Origin: Prevotella sp.
GTDB lineage: Bacteria > Bacteroidota > Bacteroidia > Bacteroidales > Bacteroidaceae
Assembly (NCBI GenBank): GCA_016291915.1
Contig: JAEEZP010000223.1
Location: 1 to 10,015, forward strand
DNA length: 10,015 nucleotides
Direction: 5' to 3'
Part shown: piece by piece, positions 5,645 to 10,015 of the stretch
Layout: the number at the start of each line of letters is the position of its first letter
Position numbering within the stretch: position 1 is the first letter of the stretch
Program-made: the position numbers and the translations under genes
The notes under the pieces: model-generated
The model's input: the letters and a program-made list of their open reading frames with translations, nothing else
The model's database searches: none
Told to the model about the DNA's origin: nothing

Positions 5645-5675
5645 CAAAGGTACGAATAAATGAGAGAAAAGCAAA
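5645..5675 (-). promoter_or_regulatory. argS promoter (TTTG-N19-TACCTTTG)
   Basis: On the minus strand TTTG (5675-5672) and TACCTTTG (5652-5645) are spaced by 19 bp. The predicted start is near 5638, giving a leader of about 19 nt, too short for a T-box or other leader control. Confidence 0.7.
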
Positions 5676-5896
5676 AAATCATCGCAGATAAATTCAGGAT
5701 CAACGATAATATAGAAGCTGTTTCTTTATCCTTTGTTACTTACTGACTTTCCGCTAGCATCCTACCACTAACAGCATCCATAAATACTTCATGAAACAAA
5801 AGTAAAATAATTTTTCCAATCCTGCAAATATTTTTGCATTCTAAGCCTTTGTCGAAGTTATTCTTGTCTGTAAACGAAAAGAAAACACTTTTTTCT
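5676..5896. other. Intergenic region between divergent argS and symporter promoters
   Basis: About 220 bp of AT-rich sequence without an ORF. The palindrome GCAAATATTTTTGC (5824-5837) stands out and could bind a regulator; it also contains TATTTTTG (5829-5836), a -7 match on the plus strand without an obvious -33 partner. Nothing else recognisable. Confidence 0.4.
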
Positions 5897-5927
5897 TTTG
5901 CTTTTCCCTCACTTTTCCGTATCTTTG
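5897..5927 (+). promoter_or_regulatory. Symporter promoter (TTTG-N19-TATCTTTG)
   Basis: TTTG (5897-5900) and TATCTTTG (5920-5927) are spaced by 19 bp, a full consensus match, giving a leader of about 15 nt to the ATG at 5949. AAGG at 5938-5941 is a weak possible ribosome-binding site. Confidence 0.7.
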
Positions 5928-5948
5928 CCTTTTTAATAAGGTATAATT

Positions 5949-7316
5949 ATGAACCAGATACTTTCTGATATCAGTGGCTTCCTCTGGGGATGGCCGATGA
6001 TCATCCTACTGTTAGGAACCCATATCTACCTGACTGTCCGTCTTCGTTTTCCACAACGAAAGATCTTCACGGCTATCAAACTGTCGTTCAAACGCGATGA
6101 AGGTGCCAAGGGCGATGTGAGTCAGTTCGGTGCTTTGGCAACAGCCTTGGCAGCTACCATTGGAACGGGGAATATTGTCGGCGTGGCAACGGCGGTGGCC
6201 TTGGGTGGTCCGGGCGCTGTATTGTGGTGTTGGTTGACCGGTGTCTTCGGCATCTCCACGAAGTATGCAGAAGGGTTGCTGGCTATCAAATATCGTGTGA
6301 AACGACCTGACGGTAGTATGCTGGGTGGTCCGATGTATGCCTTGGAACGAGGACTCGGATGGAAATGGATGGCAATATTGTTTGCTTTGTTTACGGCCAT
6401 TGCAGCCTTTGGCATCGGCAATACCGTACAGGCTAACGCCATTGCTACGTTGACGAATGAGACTTATGGTATCTCTCCTTATCTCACAGGCAGTGTCGTG
6501 TGTCTGTTGGCAGGAGCCGTGATCATCGGTGGCGTGAAGAGTATTGCCCGTGTATGCACCATGCTCGTACCTTTTATGGCAGTGTTCTATGTGGTAGGAT
6601 GTATCGTCATCCTAGTTATGAACAGCCATTATGTATGGCCGGCCATACAGTTAATCGGTAAGGCGGCATTTTCGCCTGAGGCAGCCGGTGGCGGTTTTAT
6701 CGGCACATCAGTGATGATGGCTGCCCGTTTCGGTATTGCCCGAGGTCTGTTCTCCAATGAGTCAGGATTGGGATCTGCTCCTATTGTAGCGGCAGCTGCT
6801 CAGACTCGTAACCCTGTGCGTCAGGCCCTGGTGTCTGCTTCCGGCACTTTCTGGGACACCGTTGTTATCTGCGCCCTTACAGGTATTGTCATCGTGAGCA
6901 GCATTCTCGCTTTCCCTGATATCGACTATAGTAATGGGGCGGTCCTTACAAAGATGGCTTTCAGTAAGATTCCTTATATAGGTGCACCGTTGTTAACCGT
7001 TGGAATCCTCACCTTTGCCTTTTCCACTATCCTTGGATGGAGTTATTACGGTGAGCGTGCGGCAGAGTATCTGGGAGCCAAGCACACGGTTTATCGTGTC
7101 CTGTTCATCATAGCCTTGTTTATCGGTAGTGTCGTCAGTCTGGATATCGTATGGAACATCGCCGACTGTATGAATGCTCTTATGGCCATCCCTAACCTGC
7201 TCTCACTGTTGTTCCTCAGTGGAGTCATTGTCAGTGAGACAAAGAAATACCTGTGGAGTGGAAGACTGGATGAGCATGATGAGGATCATGTCCATGAAAA
7301 ACAATCAACCACTTGA
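5949..7316 (+). CDS. Alanine/glycine:cation symporter family protein (AGCS, 455 aa)
   Basis: An inner-membrane secondary transporter that takes up alanine or glycine with Na+ or H+. The family is shown by GTGNIVGVATA (residues 72-82), GGPMYALERGLG (126-137), IGNTVQANAIA (156-166) and the conserved GLFSNESGLGSAP block (266-278). About ten or eleven hydrophobic membrane segments run along the whole length, beginning at about 12-30. The C-terminal ~25 residues are hydrophilic and acidic/histidine-rich (DEHDEDHVHEK), likely cytoplasmic. The length is normal and the start follows a clear promoter. It is a single-gene unit, divergent from argS and convergent with the candidate small RNA and helicase operon. 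The exact substrate cannot be decided from sequence alone. Confidence 0.93.
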   Translation: MNQILSDISGFLWGWPMIILLLGTHIYLTVRLRFPQRKIFTAIKLSFKRDEGAKGDVSQFGALATALAATIGTGNIVGVATAVALGGPGAVLWCWLTGVFGISTKYAEGLLAIKYRVKRPDGSMLGGPMYALERGLGWKWMAILFALFTAIAAFGIGNTVQANAIATLTNETYGISPYLTGSVVCLLAGAVIIGGVKSIARVCTMLVPFMAVFYVVGCIVILVMNSHYVWPAIQLIGKAAFSPEAAGGGFIGTSVMMAARFGIARGLFSNESGLGSAPIVAAAAQTRNPVRQALVSASGTFWDTVVICALTGIVIVSSILAFPDIDYSNGAVLTKMAFSKIPYIGAPLLTVGILTFAFSTILGWSYYGERAAEYLGAKHTVYRVLFIIALFIGSVVSLDIVWNIADCMNALMAIPNLLSLLFLSGVIVSETKKYLWSGRLDEHDEDHVHEKQSTT

Positions 7317-7339
7317 TGAGCTGATAACTTTTGGGGAAT

Positions 7340-7376
7340 AAAAAAAGGTGAAACGAGACTCTCGTCTGATTTCACC
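7340..7376 (-). terminator. Strong rho-independent terminator (minus strand)
   Basis: On the minus strand GGTGAAA (7376-7370) pairs with TTTCACC (7353-7347), with an inner ACGAG/CTCGT stem at the tip, followed by seven T (7346-7340). It is a textbook intrinsic terminator for leftward transcripts: the candidate small RNA and possibly the helicase operon. On the plus strand the wider arms ACTTTTGGGG (7327-7336) and CCCCAAAAGT (7375-7384) also pair, so it may act as a bidirectional terminator for the symporter, though no T-run follows on that side. Confidence 0.8.
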
Positions 7377-7457
7377 CCAAAAGTATAATTATATTATGAA
7401 ACGATGATAAATCAATTCTATGTATTAACCCTTTTGTCCAGCATAGATTGTATATTC
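7340..7457 (-). ncRNA. Candidate small RNA of ~118 nt
   Basis: A complete promoter (7463-7493) and a strong terminator (7340-7376) frame about 118 nt with no substantial ORF, in the gap between the convergent symporter and helicase genes. The 5' part can form a 6-bp stem, CATAGA (7442-7447 on plus) with TCTATG (7417-7422), closing a purine-rich loop that contains GGACAAAAGGG; the 3' part is the terminator hairpin. The only start codon near the 5' end gives an 8-codon peptide (MLDKRVNT). This is the layout of a trans-acting small RNA, but it matches no RNA family I recognise. The 5' end is inferred from the promoter and may be off by a few nt. Confidence 0.5.
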
Positions 7458-7462
7458 GTTTG

Positions 7463-7493
7463 CAAAGATAAATAAAAAAAACAAATATGCAAA
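7463..7493 (-). promoter_or_regulatory. Promoter of the candidate small RNA (TTTG-N19-TATCTTTG)
   Basis: On the minus strand TTTG (7493-7490) and TATCTTTG (7470-7463) are spaced by 19 bp, identical in form to the symporter promoter. It lies downstream of the helicase stop and points away from it, with no protein gene to serve. Confidence 0.6.
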
Positions 7494-7595
7494 TATTTTT
7501 AAAGAAAAAATCATTAAAAAGCACAAATTTGATACTTTTTTATTGAAATACCATTTAAAGTGTAAGTCTTTATTGGTTGAAAACAATCACAATTA

Positions 7596-9500
7596 CTATG
7601 ACGATGGCATTTGGTTGATATAATCATACAACCGTTTGTAGAAGGGATGACGGGTAAGGGTTTGGGTATCACCGAGGATGATGAGTTTCATGCGGGCACG
7701 GGTAATGGCCACGTTCATCCGTCGTAGGTCACGAAGGAACCCGATCTGTCCTTCATCATTGGAGCGCACCATGGAGATAACGATGATGTCACGCTCCTGT
7801 CCTTGGAAGCCGTCAACGGTATTGACGGTTATCAGATGGCGGTAAGGCTTGAAAAACTCCTTTTTCTTGATGAGCTGACGGATGTACTGTACCTGCGCAC
7901 GGTATGGTGAGATGATTCCCACATCAATGCGTTCGTCAAGAATCCGTTGTTTTCCGATCTTCTCGAAATAACTTTGCAAGGCGATGAGCGTGATTCGTGC
8001 CTCTGTCTTGTTGATTCGTCCGAAGGTAGCGCCCACGAATTCCTCACGTACTACTGCCGTGGGCTGATCGATAAGCTCTTCTGGATTGAGCCATACGATG
8101 GGCGTGTCGAGGTCGAGAATACCTCTGTATTTCACCTCAGGAGCACACTCCACCTGTCCATGGTAGAAATAGTCACTGGAGAAACGCATGATTTCCTCGT
8201 TCATGCGATACTGTACCTTCAGAAGGGAGACAGCATCGGGATGATTCTCCACGATACGTTCCATGAGTGTTTTGTCGAGTCCTCCCTTCAGGGCTGCCAG
8301 ACTCATGATGGTGGGAGGCAACTGACAGTGGTCACCGGCAAGGATCACCCGAGTGACTTTCCTTATCGGAATCCAACAGGCTGCCTCAAGGGCTTGTGCT
8401 GCCTCGTCGATAAATAGTGTGCCGAACTTCATGCCTTGTAACAGTCGGTTGGCACTGCCCACCAGTGTGCAAGCAATCACCCGTGCTTCTCCGAACAACT
8501 CGGCATTGATACGTATCTCAATCTCGGTAGCACGCGCCTTCAACCGTTCAATTTTCTGGTGGTATTTCTCGTCTCCCCGTTTACGGTGGTCTCTCACTTC
8601 CCGTATAGCCTTGCGGATGGCCCAGAGGGAGGGGTAGTCGGGATGTGACTCAAAACGACGTTCATACGTGAACGACAACATCTTGTCGTTGACACGACTC
8701 GGATTACCGATACGCAGTACGTTGACTCCCCTATCGACCAGTTTTTCGGAGATCCAGTCAACGGCCATATTACTCTGGGCGCATACCAGCACTTGATTCT
8801 CACGCATCAGGGTCTCATAGATAGCCTCCACAAGGGTGGTTGTCTTACCTGTCCCCGGAGGGCCATGAACAATCATCACATCCTTGGCAGTAAGTACTTT
8901 ATTGACAGCCTCCTCCTGCGTCTTATTCAGATAAGGAAAGGTCATCGGACGGAAGGTGAAGCGTTCGGGAGAGCGACGACTATAGAAGAGGTCACGCAGA
9001 TAACCCAGTCGGTTGTTCTTGGCGTGTATTACCCTGTCGAGGGCGTCGAACATCGTCTTGTAGCTGGTCTCATCGAAAAACAGTTGGATGCCCAGATCGG
9101 CCGTGTTCTGCAGATCGGTTATCCGGATATTGTCGGGCAGGGCGATGACCATACGGTCACCATCAACATACGAAACACTGTAGCTTCCGTTTCTCACGCC
9201 GAAAGATGGATAGGAGAGTTGTCCGTTGTTGCAGGTGAAGAAGATAACAGGTTTGCCATACTCAAAGTTGTGTTCCACATCATCATCTTTCAGCCGGTAC
9301 ACTTCGATGCACAACTGATTCAGACTGTTATAGTAGCTTCTTCCGATACGTAGGGGCCACCACGCATCACCACGCTTAATCTTACGTTCCAATCCGACAG
9401 ATTCCGTCTGTAACCGAAAAGTTTCTTTCTCGGTCGCATACTCCAATTCCAGCAATAGCCGTTGTTGAATTAAGTGTTGTATAGGTGATGTGTTGGACAA
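7596..9500 (-). CDS. Superfamily 1 Upf1/IGHMBP2-like helicase (634 aa)
   Basis: An ATP-driven DNA and/or RNA helicase. All SF1B motifs are visible: Walker A GPPGTGKT (213-220), motif Ia around CAQSNMAVD (240-248), DEAA box in LFIDEAAQALE (362-372), motif III GDHCQLPPT (389-397), QYRMNEEI (430-437), motif V TVDGFQGQERD (561-571) and the arginine-finger motif RRMNVAITRAR (593-603). The first ~190 residues form the beta-barrel/accessory region of this family, and residues 295-335 look like a charged coiled-coil stalk. The start is TTG at 9500, 3 bp after the kinase stop; no ATG occurs in frame for over 100 codons, so the unusual start is likely genuine and coupled to the kinase. Terminator candidate at 7340-7376. 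The cellular role of this family in Bacteroidetes is not established. Confidence 0.92.
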   Translation of the reverse strand: MSNTSPIQHLIQQRLLLELEYATEKETFRLQTESVGLERKIKRGDAWWPLRIGRSYYNSLNQLCIEVYRLKDDDVEHNFEYGKPVIFFTCNNGQLSYPSFGVRNGSYSVSYVDGDRMVIALPDNIRITDLQNTADLGIQLFFDETSYKTMFDALDRVIHAKNNRLGYLRDLFYSRRSPERFTFRPMTFPYLNKTQEEAVNKVLTAKDVMIVHGPPGTGKTTTLVEAIYETLMRENQVLVCAQSNMAVDWISEKLVDRGVNVLRIGNPSRVNDKMLSFTYERRFESHPDYPSLWAIRKAIREVRDHRKRGDEKYHQKIERLKARATEIEIRINAELFGEARVIACTLVGSANRLLQGMKFGTLFIDEAAQALEAACWIPIRKVTRVILAGDHCQLPPTIMSLAALKGGLDKTLMERIVENHPDAVSLLKVQYRMNEEIMRFSSDYFYHGQVECAPEVKYRGILDLDTPIVWLNPEELIDQPTAVVREEFVGATFGRINKTEARITLIALQSYFEKIGKQRILDERIDVGIISPYRAQVQYIRQLIKKKEFFKPYRHLITVNTVDGFQGQERDIIVISMVRSNDEGQIGFLRDLRRMNVAITRARMKLIILGDTQTLTRHPFYKRLYDYINQMPSS

Positions 9501-9503
9501 TGG

Positions 9504-10015
9504 CTATTTGATAATTTTATAAACGTCTTCTATCGTTCTTTCGAAAGCGCCATGATGCTCTAACTTAAGGGTACACATAGCGGCGGCAAAGCGCCCTGCC
9601 TCTTCATAGTCAGCACCTAAGGCACGGGTGTATAGGTAACCTGCGGAATAAGTGTCCCCACAGCCAGTGGCATCTACCACCTGTTTCGGTGTATAGGCAG
9701 GAATCTCGTAGAACTTATCCACGGCGTAGATCAGCGATCCATAACTCCCAAGTGTGATGATCACCTCGTGGACACCCCATGATGCCAGACGTTTGGCTGC
9801 CTCGCGAGGATCTTTCAGTCCGGAAACGACTTCCATCTCGTGCTCATTCACTTTCAGGATATCAGTACATTGGAGGATTCTCAGCTTATCCTTCCAGTCG
9901 ATAGGGTAAACCACCTTGTTGCGAACCTCACGGAGATAGCCTTGCACATCGATGGAGATCTTTCCTTTTCCGGCAAGATATTCCACCACCTCGTTGGGGA
10001 AATCGTCACTCAACA
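9504..10015 (-). CDS. PfkB-family carbohydrate kinase, 3' part
   Basis: The frame is open to the window edge, so only the last ~170 residues are present; the gene begins beyond 10015. Ribokinase-fold signatures: KVNEHEME (residues 55-62 of the fragment, the N-x-x-E motif), the TLGSYGSLI strand (88-96) and the PfkB signature 2 DATGCGDTYSAGYL (114-127), where Asp120 is the catalytic base and the preceding glycines form the anion hole. The usual GAGD is GCGD here, a common variant. It phosphorylates a sugar or nucleoside-like substrate with ATP; the substrate cannot be told from this part. The TAG stop is followed 3 bp later by the helicase start, so the two form an operon. Confidence 0.9.
   Translation of the reverse strand, partial: LSDDFPNEVVEYLAGKGKISIDVQGYLREVRNKVVYPIDWKDKLRILQCTDILKVNEHEMEVVSGLKDPREAAKRLASWGVHEVIITLGSYGSLIYAVDKFYEIPAYTPKQVVDATGCGDTYSAGYLYTRALGADYEEAGRFAAAMCTLKLEHHGAFERTIEDVYKIIK

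Noticed and set aside
8793..9353. Plus-strand open frame of 186 codons opposite the helicase
   Set aside because: Antisense to the helicase N-terminal and Walker A region; no domain seen.
9504..10013. Reading the PfkB kinase as starting at a TTG at 10013
   Set aside because: The frame is open to the edge and a ~170-residue protein would lack the N-terminal sugar-binding half; the TTG is an internal Leu.

Overview
The window looks like chromosomal DNA of a Bacteroidales bacterium, most likely Prevotella or a close relative. Several genes are preceded by the Bacteroidetes promoter pair TTTG-N19/20-TAnnTTTG, starts generally lack a strong Shine-Dalgarno, and the arginyl-tRNA synthetase, Upf1-like helicase, AGCS symporter and RAYT transposase are of types common in that group. 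Assignment to genus is inference; no rRNA or other marker is present.

Layout. 1-186 (minus) is the 5' end of a secreted protein, probably of the esterase-like phytase family. 187-1137 is a gene-poor, repeat-rich tract: a promoter pointing left, a two-hairpin palindromic element (650-708), a long hairpin (722-800), a 44-bp tandem duplication (791-878) and dispersed short repeats. 1138-3088 is an accessory island, all on the minus strand: two AT-rich orphan genes (a lipoprotein and a membrane-anchored protein), each starting inside the last codons of a short 3' remnant of another frame, separated by two copies of a ~198-bp element built of REP-like hairpins; the second copy cuts into the C-terminus of a REP-associated tyrosine transposase (RAYT). 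3220-5619 (minus) is housekeeping: rnhA-type RNase H and argS, separated by AT-rich tandem repeats. 5949-7316 (plus) is an alanine/glycine:cation symporter, divergent from argS, both with recognisable promoters. 7340-7493 (minus) is a compact unit of promoter and terminator hairpin with no substantial ORF, a candidate ~118-nt small RNA. 7596-10015 (minus) is a two-gene operon: the 3' part of a PfkB sugar kinase and, 3 nt downstream, a superfamily 1 Upf1-like helicase with a TTG start.

How it fits together. The right two thirds is ordinary core metabolism and information processing. The left third is an accessory region where REP-like hairpin modules, a RAYT and AT-rich small envelope genes sit together. 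The pattern of gene remnant plus overlapping small envelope protein, repeated twice and bounded by the same repeat, resembles displaced toxin-tail/immunity cassettes, but no toxin domain can be recognised, so that remains a hypothesis. The most testable new items are the candidate sRNA at 7340-7457 and the 198-bp repeat module with its RAYT.
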